Part shown: piece by piece, positions 8,857-16,580 of the stretch | How the letters are laid out: the number at the start of each line of letters is the position of its first letter | Position numbering within the stretch: the first letter of the stretch is position 1 | Origin: Luxibacter massiliensis | Lineage (GTDB): Bacteria > Bacillota > Clostridia > Lachnospirales > Lachnospiraceae | NCBI RefSeq assembly: GCF_900604355.1 | Contig: NZ_UWOE01000002.1 | Coordinates: 186,001 to 250,000, forward strand | DNA: 64,000 nt | Reading direction: 5' to 3' | Notes under the pieces: model-generated | Seen by the model: only the letters and a program-made list of their open reading frames with translations | The model's database searches: none | Told to the model about the DNA's origin: nothing | Made by a program: the position numbers and the translations under genes

Positions 8857-9423
8857 ATGAAGATTTATACTAAAAATGGGGACAGCGGTAAAACTTCTCT
8901 CATGAATGGAATTAGTGTTTCAAAATCTGATGACCGAATTGAGCTGCTGGGGACTATTGATGAATTAAGCAGCAATATTGGCCTTGCTAAAGTGATCGCT
9001 GAGCCATCTTTAAGAGAGCGCCTGTCACAGATACAAAGGGAGCTGATGCAGATGATGGCCGGTATTGCTGATCCCAGAAATATGGAATATCGGTTTACTA
9101 AAGAAGAAACACTGGGTCTTGAGGAGGAGATTGACCGCATGGAGGCTCTGTTTACACGGGCAAAAGAGTTTGTCCTTTATGGGGGCTGTGAACAGTCCGC
9201 ACGCCTGGATGTGGCACGGGCTGTTGCCAGGAGGGCGGAGCGCAGGTTTCGGCGGGTGGCCCAGAATTATGGGGCTGACAGTAAAGCCATGCAGTATATG
9301 AACCGGCTGGCAGATTATTTATATGTCGCGGCCCGCTATGCGGACTTTAGATCTTTGACAGAGCCAGATGAAAAGGTACGCCAGGAGATTGTAAAAAATG
9401 TGATGGAGAACATAGGAAGATAG
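8857..9423 (+). CDS. ATP:cob(I)alamin adenosyltransferase, PduO type
   Basis: A 188-residue enzyme that makes adenosylcobalamin from ATP and cob(I)alamin, the cofactor used by the dehydratase upstream. The N-terminal ATP loop YTKNGDSGKTSL, the LLGTIDELSSNIG helix and SARLDVARAVARRAERR mark the PduO/MMAB family. I chose ATG 8857 because AGGGGAG lies six bases before it and the family starts MKIYTK; the ATG at 8851 is too close to the ribosome site. A gap of 73 bases separates it from pduH but there is no terminator, so it probably shares the operon. No C-terminal GlcG domain is fused. Confidence 0.94.
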   Translation: MKIYTKNGDSGKTSLMNGISVSKSDDRIELLGTIDELSSNIGLAKVIAEPSLRERLSQIQRELMQMMAGIADPRNMEYRFTKEETLGLEEEIDRMEALFTRAKEFVLYGGCEQSARLDVARAVARRAERRFRRVAQNYGADSKAMQYMNRLADYLYVAARYADFRSLTEPDEKVRQEIVKNVMENIGR

Positions 9424-9465
9424 AGGATTCCATTGGTGTCAATATAATTTAACAGACAGCAAGAG

Positions 9466-9560
9466 GCTGCCGCGAAATTAGTTATCCATACGGAGTATGG
9501 TATTTGCAGGGGATACCTGCTCCATATTACGCCGGATATCTAAGATTGCGGCAGCTTTTT
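9466..9560 (+). terminator. Terminator-like long inverted repeat after the dehydratase operon
   Basis: GCTGCCGC (9466-9473) pairs with GCGGCAGC (9548-9555) followed by TTTTT. The interior of about 75 bases can form smaller hairpins. A structurally similar element with a 16-bp stem lies at 12587-12682. Confidence 0.55.
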
Positions 9561-9567
9561 GTGTACT

Positions 9568-11316
9568 TTAAGTCATTACATCCAGCATAACTGTGGTTAG
9601 AAATATATTGCCTTTATCAATATAATGAATTTCCCCATTATATTTATGTACCAGATCCATGACAATCTGATGCCCCAGGCCATGCCCTTCCCCTTTCATG
9701 GAATGAAATCCATTTTGAGTAGGGTGCTCGTAGGGAAGTTTAGAGTTTTCTACCTCTATTATCCAAAAGTTTGCCCTGGCCTGCATTTGTACCGTCAGTT
9801 TGCGTTTGTCTTCTGGAAGGAGCAGGCAGGCTTCGATTCCATTATCAATCAGGTTTACGAGAAGGCCTGCCATGTCTACAGGTTCGATCTGGCAGACGGG
9901 AGGGACATAAATATGCCAGACTGGCAGGATTTTATGCTGCCGGCAATAACGGTGCTTGATGTTTAGTACAGTATTTATAACTGGAAGGGAAGTAAAGTAT
10001 ATCTGTTCCTTTTGGAAACTAAATTCATTTGTTTTGCCAGATAAAGCAGTGCTGGCCATTTTTTGGACCTCATCCCATTGCATTTTAAGGGAAGCGGCAT
10101 TCTCAAGCATCTGCCGTGTCCTGCGCTGTGTATATTCAGCCTTGGCATATATAGAGATTGTCAGGCATGTGACACCCAGCAGTATACTCATCAAAATAAA
10201 GGCGGCCCACTCATATATGCTATAGTTCTGGGAAATATGGGGAAAAATAAATACCCTAAACCCTAATATACAGAAGAACATTATGGCAATACAGATAATG
10301 TAGTATATGAAGTTTTTTCTTTTTACAGGAAAGCTTTTATTCCCGAGAGCGAGGAGCCGAGCGGACATGTTTACATGTCCATTTGGCGACTGCCGCGAGG
10401 GTCTAATACCCCGGCTTGCAGTGCTGCTAGTTTGATGCCCCGTATGCTTGCATCGGGGCGTTTGGCTCTCAGATTTAGGCTGTGGAGTATTATATAAGGT
10501 TTGCATCAGGGTACGCCGGTATTCCTGTATCTCTGTATTTTGGGGACAACTGGACAGATGGCCTAAGATCTGAAGATGGTTGGAAAGATCATGGCGTAGT
10601 TTGTGGACTTCATCGGGATCCGCCTGTATATTCTGATAAAATGCATATTGGTTTTTCAAAATCTCCTGATAGATACTGCGGGCCTCAGACTTATATCTGT
10701 GGCGGAAAAATATAAATACAGTGAGAAATAAAATCCATAAAAAGAATACTAAGAGACAGACCGCCAACATACGGTGAAAGGGAACCTGACTTGTGCGGAT
10801 GACCAGTCCTGCCCCCAGATCCATTAATGTCATAGAAATAAAGAGAAATTTCATGATATTGTAGGGGATTTTATCAAAGAAATTCAAGCGTATTAGGAAC
10901 CATACAGCCAAAAGAGATAAAAGGGTCAAAAGGCTGGGGAAAAGTATTCCATCCAAGACAGCAAGAGTTGTCATAAAATGCTGCCAGTTAGACAGCAGCA
11001 GTCCCTCCAGGATAGTGAGTCCCGAGAAAATCAGGTTGAATAATACATAGTATACAGATTCTTTTATAAAGTAATAAAATCCGCGTTCTGTATAAATATA
11101 GGCTGCGGCCAACTGAAGGAGCATACGCATAAACTCCGTAAAAAAGGCGGCATACCACGAAATATGTACCGTGAATATAAGGGAGACAGCGGTAAACAAT
11201 AAAAATATACTTGTATATACAACTGTAAAAAGTTTTCTTTTATCCACGTCTTTACTTATCAGGAATGTAACTAGGCCAGTGGCCAATGTAAGCCTTATCA
11301 GATTGTACAAAAGCAT
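9568..11316 (-). CDS. Histidine kinase of the AgrC/GHKL type, apparent two-part fusion
   Basis: A 582-residue membrane sensor kinase, partner of the LytTR regulator encoded upstream with a 1-base overlap (TAATG). Residues 1-205 hold six or seven membrane segments. A dimerisation/phosphoacceptor segment follows, with His242 in HKLRHDLSNHLQIL. Residues 282-326 are translated from a dispersed repeat (10337-10470) and are low-complexity. After it come two further membrane segments (about 336-395), a coiled region, and a GHKL ATPase domain (N box LLVNLIDNGIEA, G box GEGHGLGHQI). Normal family members have no membrane segments between the His box and the ATPase, so this looks like two kinase genes joined at the repeat. 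It may be functional or a decayed remnant. AAAGGAG precedes ATG 11316. Confidence 0.82.
   Translation of the reverse strand: MLLYNLIRLTLATGLVTFLISKDVDKRKLFTVVYTSIFLLFTAVSLIFTVHISWYAAFFTEFMRMLLQLAAAYIYTERGFYYFIKESVYYVLFNLIFSGLTILEGLLLSNWQHFMTTLAVLDGILFPSLLTLLSLLAVWFLIRLNFFDKIPYNIMKFLFISMTLMDLGAGLVIRTSQVPFHRMLAVCLLVFFLWILFLTVFIFFRHRYKSEARSIYQEILKNQYAFYQNIQADPDEVHKLRHDLSNHLQILGHLSSCPQNTEIQEYRRTLMQTLYNTPQPKSESQTPRCKHTGHQTSSTASRGIRPSRQSPNGHVNMSARLLALGNKSFPVKRKNFIYYIICIAIMFFCILGFRVFIFPHISQNYSIYEWAAFILMSILLGVTCLTISIYAKAEYTQRRTRQMLENAASLKMQWDEVQKMASTALSGKTNEFSFQKEQIYFTSLPVINTVLNIKHRYCRQHKILPVWHIYVPPVCQIEPVDMAGLLVNLIDNGIEACLLLPEDKRKLTVQMQARANFWIIEVENSKLPYEHPTQNGFHSMKGEGHGLGHQIVMDLVHKYNGEIHYIDKGNIFLTTVMLDVMT
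10337..10470 (-). repeat. Full copy of dispersed repeat inside the kinase gene
   Basis: About 134 bases, read through in frame by the kinase gene. The left part matches 3664-3724 and contains GGACATG-TTTA-CATGTCC; the right part matches 3441-3515 and contains AGTTTGATGCCCCGTATGC. The encoded residues have no resemblance to kinase sequence. Confidence 0.75.
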
Positions 11317-12044
11317 TAAAATCTCCTTTGCTGCCGGCGGTTCTCCATACTGAAGAAGTGCATGAAGTCCTCCTTGAACTTTTTGTATCTGGAACGGCTT
11401 ACTGGAATTTCAGCAGAATTAACCAGAGTTATTTTTTGTGAAGTAAGAGTATGTATATAATTTAAATTTACGAGGTAACTTTTATGGCAGGACAGGAAGC
11501 AGTCGGGAAGCTGTTCTTTTATTTCATTTAGTTTCATATACACAGTATACCTTTCTGCTGTTGTATGAATATGGAGCCTGCGCTTCTCACTCTCTACATA
11601 ATAAATTTCACTGCTTCTTAATGTAAAAATATTTCCGTTGCTCTGAAGGGTGACTGCAGTATCGCGGCAGCTATTCAGGTATTCAAGGGCCCGCTCTACC
11701 GAGGCGGCCAATTTGTCATCGTCAATAGGCTTTACTAAAAAATAGGCTGGGCGAATAGTAAAAATATCATTGGCAAAATTAATATAACCGGTTATCAATA
11801 CGACTGCAGTCCATGGGCAGCGTGACTGGATCTCATAGGCCAGTTCTATGCCATTCTCCGCTCCGAACTGTATGTCCATAAATAAAATGTCAGGTAAAGT
11901 TTTAGCGCCGCGCATATAGTCCCGGAACTTATCCGGCGAACAGAAGAATTGAATATCCCACTCCTCACTAAGGATAGAAGAAATGCGTGACTGTAAATCC
12001 TCGGCAATGGACTGTTCATCATCGCAGATTATCAATGTATTCAT
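11316..12044 (-). CDS. LytTR-family response regulator
   Basis: A 242-residue DNA-binding regulator. The N-terminal receiver domain has the acidic pair DD near residue 8, the phospho-acceptor Asp in LFMDIQFG near residue 56 and the Lys in LVKPIDD near 106. Residues 135-235 form a LytTR domain (FTLRSSEIYYVESEKRRLHIH, FLSCHKSYLVNLNYI, IPVSRSRYKKFKE). Such AgrA-like regulators control peptide-sensing, bacteriocin or virulence regulons. It is the first gene of the pair, with GGGGGGA upstream of ATG 12044. No AgrD- or AgrB-like gene is visible next to it. Confidence 0.93.
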   Translation of the reverse strand: MNTLIICDDEQSIAEDLQSRISSILSEEWDIQFFCSPDKFRDYMRGAKTLPDILFMDIQFGAENGIELAYEIQSRCPWTAVVLITGYINFANDIFTIRPAYFLVKPIDDDKLAASVERALEYLNSCRDTAVTLQSNGNIFTLRSSEIYYVESEKRRLHIHTTAERYTVYMKLNEIKEQLPDCFLSCHKSYLVNLNYIHTLTSQKITLVNSAEIPVSRSRYKKFKEDFMHFFSMENRRQQRRF

Positions 12045-12266
12045 AAGATATTTCCCCCCACGAGTTAATTCTTATTGGATATAATTATATCATAGAAGTT
12101 GCTGGATAAAAAATATAAGATATGAAAAAACGCCAGAGTGTATCCCCGGTTTAGGGAAAAGAGCTAAAAGATTATACTGTAAATAAAGAATCCTCTTCGG
12201 GATTAGCACGGGTTCTGCCTGAAACGTGATAACTTTCATTCCATGCCCTTGCAGGCAGACATACAG

Positions 12267-12442
12267 TGTCTAATAAGGTACACAATAGTCGACAATATTT
12301 TTACTTATATAGATATTTAATCCAGCTAAAAATATGTTTAAATTATAGAGCATAACAATAGTAATGTAAAGTAATATATTATTTATAATATTATTTCTCA
12401 TATTTAATTTGATATGTGAATAAAAGTGTACCTTATTAGACA
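12267..12442. repeat. 17-bp perfect inverted repeats bounding an AT-rich segment
   Basis: TGTCTAATAAGGTACAC at 12267-12283 and its exact reverse complement at 12426-12442 enclose about 140 bases of very AT-rich DNA without an ORF. This is the shape of a small non-autonomous mobile element or of a large cruciform, but no target duplication was identified. Confidence 0.7.
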
Positions 12443-12586
12443 AAGTCCGCCCGAAGGATATGTATTAGGGGTATACTCTTAGGGTGTACCTTATTGAATA
12501 TTAGTAGTTCAATAAGTGTATCTTGCTTTATAGCTTTAGCTATAAACATATCTATAGAAATAAACTATTTGAGTATATCGGCTCAG

Positions 12587-12682
12587 GGACTGCCGCAAAA
12601 TGTGGGAATTCAACCAAGAATATGTTCTGCCTGCCCGGCAGATACCATGATCTTGTATGAGAAATCCATTTTGCGGCAGTCC
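12587..12682 (+). terminator. Long-stem terminator-like element
   Basis: GGACTGCCGCAAAATG (12587-12602) pairs perfectly with CATTTTGCGGCAGTCC (12667-12682), followed by TTATTTT. The 64-base interior can form a smaller hairpin around CTGCCTGCCCGGCAG. There is no gene just upstream on the plus strand, so its role as a terminator is unclear. Confidence 0.5.
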
Positions 12683-12709
12683 TTATTTTAGGCAGTGCTG
12701 GAAGGATAA

Positions 12710-12811
12710 ATGAGGGTAACAAAGAAACTTCAAAAGGGAGAGGTTGTTATCATTGGAACTTTCGTTTATAATAGGGATAGCCATTTTACAGGAGAGGAAG
12801 CACACAAATGA
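12710..12811 (+). CDS. Possible 33-residue leader peptide
   Basis: ATG 12710 follows GGAAGGATAA and opens 33 codons ending in TGA that overlaps the ATG of the asparagine-synthase-like gene (ATGA). The peptide (MRVTKKLQKGEVVIIG at its start) matches nothing I recognise and does not look like the missing glutaminase N-terminus. It could be a coupling leader or chance. Confidence 0.3.
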   Translation: MRVTKKLQKGEVVIIGTFVYNRDSHFTGEEAHK

Positions 12812-14346
12812 TAAAAATCAAAGAATACAGTGGACATATTCGCAATTGGGAGGAGCTTTGTGAGCGCCTTGGCATTGACCTTTCTCTTACAAGAGAAGAG
12901 CGGGAGGAATTAATTCTAATCAGGGCATATGAAACATGGGGACATGAAATGGCAGACCACATGCATGGAATGTTTGCGTTTGCGCTGTGGGATGAAGAGG
13001 AGAGGAAGTTGTTCTGCCTTCGGGATCCTTTTGGTACGAAGCCATTTTATTACTATGAGACTGAAGATGGGCGTCTGCTCTATGGGACAACCATCCGCGG
13101 AATTATGGAGCAGCCTGGATTTGTAAAGGAACTAAATGAGGAGATGCTGCAGATTTATCTAAGCCTCACGTATGTGGGGGGAGAGAATACATTTTTCCGC
13201 GGACTTAAGAAATTGATGCCGGGGCGCTATCTGACATGGCAGCATAGAAAGCTGAAAATTGAGCGTTATTTTCGGCCGGAGTTTCATCCTGACGAAAACC
13301 GGGATCTTGAAGAGTGGGCGGATGAGATTCACAGAACGATTCAGGAAATTATGCCTGAGGTAAAGTCAGAGGATGAGGAAGCAGAGTCATTTCTGTCAGG
13401 GGGAGTTGACTCATCTTATGTGCTGGCTATGTCTGATGTTAAGGTGTCTGACTCCTGTGGGTATGAGGAGGAACGTTTTGATGAGTCTGGCTTGGCAAAA
13501 CAGACGGCAGAAATACTGGGCCGCAAGAACAGAAGATGTCTGATTACGCCAGAGGAGTATTTTGGAGTCGTGCCCTATGTTATGTATAATATGGAGCAGC
13601 CTTTGGGAGATGCATCTGCTATTGCATTTGCCATTGCGTGCAGGGCCACAGCTCAGCACACGAAGATCTGCTATTCGGGAGAGGGGGCAGATGAGTTTTT
13701 TGGCGGATACAATATGTATAGAAATGCTGAACGCTATGGGGAGAATCTGAAGAACTTTTATGTTGGCAATACTAATATAATGAAGGAAGATGAGAAGCAG
13801 AGGATTCTGAAGAAATATGACCCGGATGTATTGCCTATAGAGCTGGCACGGGATATTTACGAGGAAACGGAAGGGTTGGATCCTTTGGCTAAGATGTCAG
13901 ATGTGGACATCCAAATTTGGCTGGAGGGTGATATCTATTTGAATGTGGATAAAATGAGCAGGGCGGCAGGCCTGGAAATCCGTATGCCCCTGACTGACCG
14001 CAGGATTTTTGATATTGCGTCCCGTATGCCGTCGAAATATAAGGTGAATGAGGAGCAGAATAAGGTCGCGTTTAGGATGGCTGCGGCAAAAGTACTGCCA
14101 GAGGAAATTGCGTTCAGAAAGAAGCTTGGGTTTATTGTGCCCATCCGCATATGGATGGCAGATGACAGATATAACCAGGATGTCAGAGATAAGTTTAACA
14201 GCAGGATGGCCGCTGAGTTTTTTGACATTAATGCCATTAATGAAATCTTTGAGGATTATATAGGCGGTAATTCAGATAATTGGAGGAAAGTGTGGACGAT
14301 TTATACTTTTCTGGTTTGGTATGAGGAATATTTTATTAAAAGATAA
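12808..14346 (+). CDS. Asparagine synthase-like protein lacking the catalytic glutaminase N-terminus
   Basis: A 512-residue protein homologous to AsnB from about AsnB residue 70 onward. The end of the class II amidotransferase domain is present (HGMFAFALWDEEERKLFCLRDPFGTKPFYYY), then the synthetase domain with its ATP pyrophosphatase loop FLSGGVDSSY, the YDES-like RFDESGLA, and SGEGADEFFGGY. The Cys2 nucleophile and the region that shapes the glutamine pocket are absent, and no upstream frame supplies them. Thus glutamine hydrolysis should be lost; the protein could use free ammonia or adenylate another carboxylate. The remaining sequence is intact, so it looks like a real shortened family member rather than debris. 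Confidence 0.85.
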   Translation: MIKIKEYSGHIRNWEELCERLGIDLSLTREEREELILIRAYETWGHEMADHMHGMFAFALWDEEERKLFCLRDPFGTKPFYYYETEDGRLLYGTTIRGIMEQPGFVKELNEEMLQIYLSLTYVGGENTFFRGLKKLMPGRYLTWQHRKLKIERYFRPEFHPDENRDLEEWADEIHRTIQEIMPEVKSEDEEAESFLSGGVDSSYVLAMSDVKVSDSCGYEEERFDESGLAKQTAEILGRKNRRCLITPEEYFGVVPYVMYNMEQPLGDASAIAFAIACRATAQHTKICYSGEGADEFFGGYNMYRNAERYGENLKNFYVGNTNIMKEDEKQRILKKYDPDVLPIELARDIYEETEGLDPLAKMSDVDIQIWLEGDIYLNVDKMSRAAGLEIRMPLTDRRIFDIASRMPSKYKVNEEQNKVAFRMAAAKVLPEEIAFRKKLGFIVPIRIWMADDRYNQDVRDKFNSRMAAEFFDINAINEIFEDYIGGNSDNWRKVWTIYTFLVWYEEYFIKR

Positions 14347-14566
14347 TCTTTCTTTCTGTAAAAATAAGAATTTAGTTGTATATCTGAAAATAGATGCCCT
14401 GTGGGACAGGATTGCGCCAAACTGCATGAGGGCCTGAACTGCGGGGGATTCTTAGGGCATACCTTGTGGGCATATTTGTGTTTAATTGCCTAAGGGGCCC
14501 GTGCCTAAGAGTGTCCTTTAGGGCGGAGTGGGCAGGGAGAAATGGATTGAGGGAAGAGTTGGAAAT

Positions 14567-15352
14567 ATGAGCAGGAATCAGGAAAAAAAGAAAAGGAAGA
14601 AAGGCCGGGGAGGGGGAGCCATATCTACCGCCGTGCTTTTAGCGGCAGTGTGTGTTTTTATATTTTCAGCCTACCAGCTGACGATGGTGCTTGTGCCATA
14701 TTACACAGGTGGGAAGGAATATGATAAAGTCAAGGAGCTGGCCATCGAACAGACTGATGGAAACGGAGAAGATGGGGATGATTTTAAAGTTGACTTTGAA
14801 GCACTCTTGAAGGAGAATCCAGATACAGTAGGGTGGCTCAGGCTGGAAGAACCATCAGTTATCAGTTACCCTATTGTAAAGAGTTCGGATAACGAAGAAT
14901 ATCTCACAAAGACGTTTTCCGCTAATGATAACAGGCTGGGGGCAATTTTCATGGATATGCGGAATAATCCTGAATTTACGGAGCGTAATACATTTATTTA
15001 TGGGCATAACCTAAAGGTGGGCGGAGAAATGTTTTCGCAGCTAAATGAGTATGCGAGTGAAGAATTCTGTAAGAAATATCCATATTTTTATATTTATACG
15101 CCAAATGGACAGAAGCTAACATACCGGGTATTTTCCGCCGCTGTTGTCAAAGATACGGCAGAGAATTATAAAATTACATATGCCACACAGGAAGAGTTTC
15201 TTGATTACGAAGAGCTGTGCAAGGCCACGTCGAACTATCAGGTAGATGTTGAATTGAACAGCCAGTCGCAAATTGTGAGTTTGTCTACCTGTACAAACAT
15301 AAACGACGACGAGAGATTCCTGGTACAGGGGGTGTTGGTAAAAGAGCCTTAG
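14567..15352 (+). CDS. srtB: Class B sortase
   Basis: A 261-residue membrane-anchored cysteine transpeptidase that attaches proteins to the cell wall. A basic N-terminus precedes one membrane segment (AVLLAAVCVFIFSAYQLTMVL). The catalytic His is in FIYGHNLKVG, the Cys in SLSTCTN and the Arg in DDERFLVQG. The long insert between the His and Cys regions and the FSQLNEYASEEFCKKYPYFYIYTP helix are typical of class B. I prefer ATG 14567 (MSRNQEKKKRKK) to the GTG at 14528, which has no proper ribosome-site spacing. No substrate with a clear sorting motif lies in the window. Confidence 0.93.
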   Translation: MSRNQEKKKRKKGRGGGAISTAVLLAAVCVFIFSAYQLTMVLVPYYTGGKEYDKVKELAIEQTDGNGEDGDDFKVDFEALLKENPDTVGWLRLEEPSVISYPIVKSSDNEEYLTKTFSANDNRLGAIFMDMRNNPEFTERNTFIYGHNLKVGGEMFSQLNEYASEEFCKKYPYFYIYTPNGQKLTYRVFSAAVVKDTAENYKITYATQEEFLDYEELCKATSNYQVDVELNSQSQIVSLSTCTNINDDERFLVQGVLVKEP

Positions 15353-15354
15353 TA

Positions 15355-15396
15355 CAAAAGGGACAGTCCCCTTTGCAAAGGGGACTGTCCCTTTTG
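15355..15396. terminator. 42-bp perfect palindrome after the sortase gene
   Basis: CAAAAGGGACAGTCCCCTTTG (21 bases) is followed at once by its exact reverse complement. The outer A/T ends make it work as a bidirectional terminator. A related hairpin (core GGTCAGTCCC) sits inside the F-type ATPase operon. Confidence 0.75.
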
Positions 15397-15440
15397 ACCA
15401 CCATTTTCAGAATATTCAGTTTTTAATGAGGAGGTGCCCA

Positions 15441-15629
15441 ATGGCAGACAGATTTGATATTGGAGATTTGATACGGATGAAGAAACCTCACCCTTGCGGA
15501 AGCCATGAGTGGGAGATTCTGCGTGTAGGTGCGGATTTTAGGCTTAAATGCCAGGGGTGTGGACATCAGATTATGGTTCCCCGGAAGTTGGTGGAAAAGA
15601 ATACGAAGGAAATCAGGAAAAAAGCTTGA
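15441..15629 (+). CDS. DUF951 family small protein
   Basis: A 62-residue protein starting MADRFDIGDLIRMKKPHPCG and containing CQGCGHQIMVPRKL. The three cysteines suggest a metal site, and the family is annotated as a putative nucleic-acid-binding fold of unknown function. It commonly sits beside rpsF or ychF in Clostridia, as here. ATG 15441 is preceded by GAGGAGGTG; the earlier in-frame ATG at 15426 overlaps that ribosome site. Confidence 0.9.
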   Translation: MADRFDIGDLIRMKKPHPCGSHEWEILRVGADFRLKCQGCGHQIMVPRKLVEKNTKEIRKKA

Positions 15630-15654
15630 AAGGGACAGGCATTTATGGTATGAT
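15626..15654 (+). promoter_or_regulatory. Sigma-A promoter of the rpsF operon
   Basis: TTGAAA (15626-15631), 17-base spacer, TATGAT (15649-15654). It overlaps the end of the DUF951 gene and would give a leader of about 95 bases for rpsF. Confidence 0.6.
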
Positions 15655-15702
15655 TAGTAATCGTGACGTACCTGGGGATTTTTATAGCCTCAGATATAAT
15701 TT

Positions 15703-15745
15703 TCCTTGTTCCCGGGTGGACCGGGGGCCAGAGACCATAAGGAGG
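15703..15745 (+). promoter_or_regulatory. Candidate S6:S18-type mRNA leader of rpsF
   Basis: In the rpsF leader CCTT (15704-15707) can pair with AAGG (15739-15742), which is part of the ribosome site, around an inner hairpin CCCGG-GTGGA-CCGGG. The S6:S18 complex is known to repress its own operon in many bacteria by binding a leader with CCG-containing loops. The match is by shape and position, not by a covariance model. Confidence 0.35.
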
Positions 15746-15755
15746 TGCAAGAAAC

Positions 15756-16043
15756 ATGAATAAGTATGAGTTAGCTGTTGTTGTCAGCGCAAAGATCGAA
15801 GATGATGCCAGAGCGCAAGTTATCGAAAAAGTGAAAGATTTAATCACACGTTTTGGTGGCAGCGTATCAGACGTTGATGAATGGGGTAAGAGAAGATTTG
15901 CTTACGAGATTCAGAAGATGAAAGAGGGATATTACTACTTCATCCACTTCGAATCTGAAAGTACTGTTCCTAGTGAAGTGGAGCAGCGTATCCGTATTAT
16001 GGATCATGTACTCAGATATTTATGCGTTAGACAGGAAGCATAA
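15756..16043 (+). CDS. rpsF: 30S ribosomal protein S6
   Basis: A 95-residue protein of the small subunit that pairs with S18. It begins MNKYELAVVVSAK and contains GKRRFAYEIQKMKEGYYYFIHF and RIMDHVLRYLCVRQ, all typical of S6. AAGGAGGTG stands ahead of ATG 15756. First gene of the rpsF-ssb-rpsR operon. Confidence 0.98.
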   Translation: MNKYELAVVVSAKIEDDARAQVIEKVKDLITRFGGSVSDVDEWGKRRFAYEIQKMKEGYYYFIHFESESTVPSEVEQRIRIMDHVLRYLCVRQEA

Positions 16044-16057
16044 AGAAAGAGGTATAT

Positions 16058-16501
16058 ATGAATAAAGTAGTTTTGGTAGGGCGCCTCACAAGAGACCCCG
16101 AAGTTAGATATTCACAAGGTGACAGTACAACTGCCGTTGCAAGATATACAGTGGCCGTTGACCGCAGATTTAAAAGGGATAATGAACCCACTGCAGATTT
16201 TATTCCGTGTGTTGTGTTTGGACGTTCTGCTGAATTTGCGGAGAAGTATTTCCGGCAGGGTATGCGTGTTTCTATATCGGGCCGTATTCAGACCGGAAGC
16301 TACACTAATAAAGAAGGCGCTAAGGTGTACACGACAGAGGTTATTATTGAGGAGCAGGAATTTGCGGAGAGCAGAGCCGAGAGTGAAGCTAACAGAAATT
16401 CCTTCCAGCAGGCGGCCCCGAGTCCTTCACCGAGTGTCGATGCGGGTGACGGATTCATGAATATTCCGGATGGGATTGATGAAGAGTTGCCGTTTAATTA
16501 G
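16058..16501 (+). CDS. ssb: Single-stranded DNA-binding protein
   Basis: A 147-residue SSB with an N-terminal OB fold (MNKVVLVGRLTRDPEVRYSQG, VDRRFKR, FIPCVVFGRSAEFAEKY, SGRIQTGSYTNKEG), a Ser/Pro-rich linker and the acidic C-terminal tip IDEELPFN that binds partner proteins such as PriA and RecO. It lies between rpsF and rpsR as in most Bacillota. Confidence 0.98.
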   Translation: MNKVVLVGRLTRDPEVRYSQGDSTTAVARYTVAVDRRFKRDNEPTADFIPCVVFGRSAEFAEKYFRQGMRVSISGRIQTGSYTNKEGAKVYTTEVIIEEQEFAESRAESEANRNSFQQAAPSPSPSVDAGDGFMNIPDGIDEELPFN

Positions 16502-16580
16502 ACATAGTTGTGAATTTCTTTCTGTCTACTTATTGGGCCGGAGAGGGCCAATAAACTAATTATAACAGGAGGTAAAAGAA

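Larger units (their letters stand above)
12045..12807. other. Long intergenic region with inverted repeats
   Basis: About 760 bases, AT-rich in the middle. It holds a 17-bp inverted repeat pair (12267-12283 and 12426-12442), a partial third copy GTGTACCTTATT near 12484, a 16-bp stem terminator-like element (12587-12682) and a possible 33-codon leader ORF (12710-12811). No standard gene was recognised. Confidence 0.6.

Noticed and set aside
12045..12300. AgrD-like signal peptide gene beside the LytTR pair
   Set aside because: Both strands were read for a short frame with a ribosome site and a conserved Cys-containing core; none was convincing.
12494..12691. 65-codon plus-strand frame before the asparagine-synthase-like gene
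   Set aside because: It covers the long-stem inverted repeat and has no ribosome site; its translation follows the hairpin.
12808..14346. Asparagine synthase-like gene as a pseudogene
   Set aside because: The frame is uninterrupted over 512 codons with all synthetase motifs, and the start has a ribosome site.
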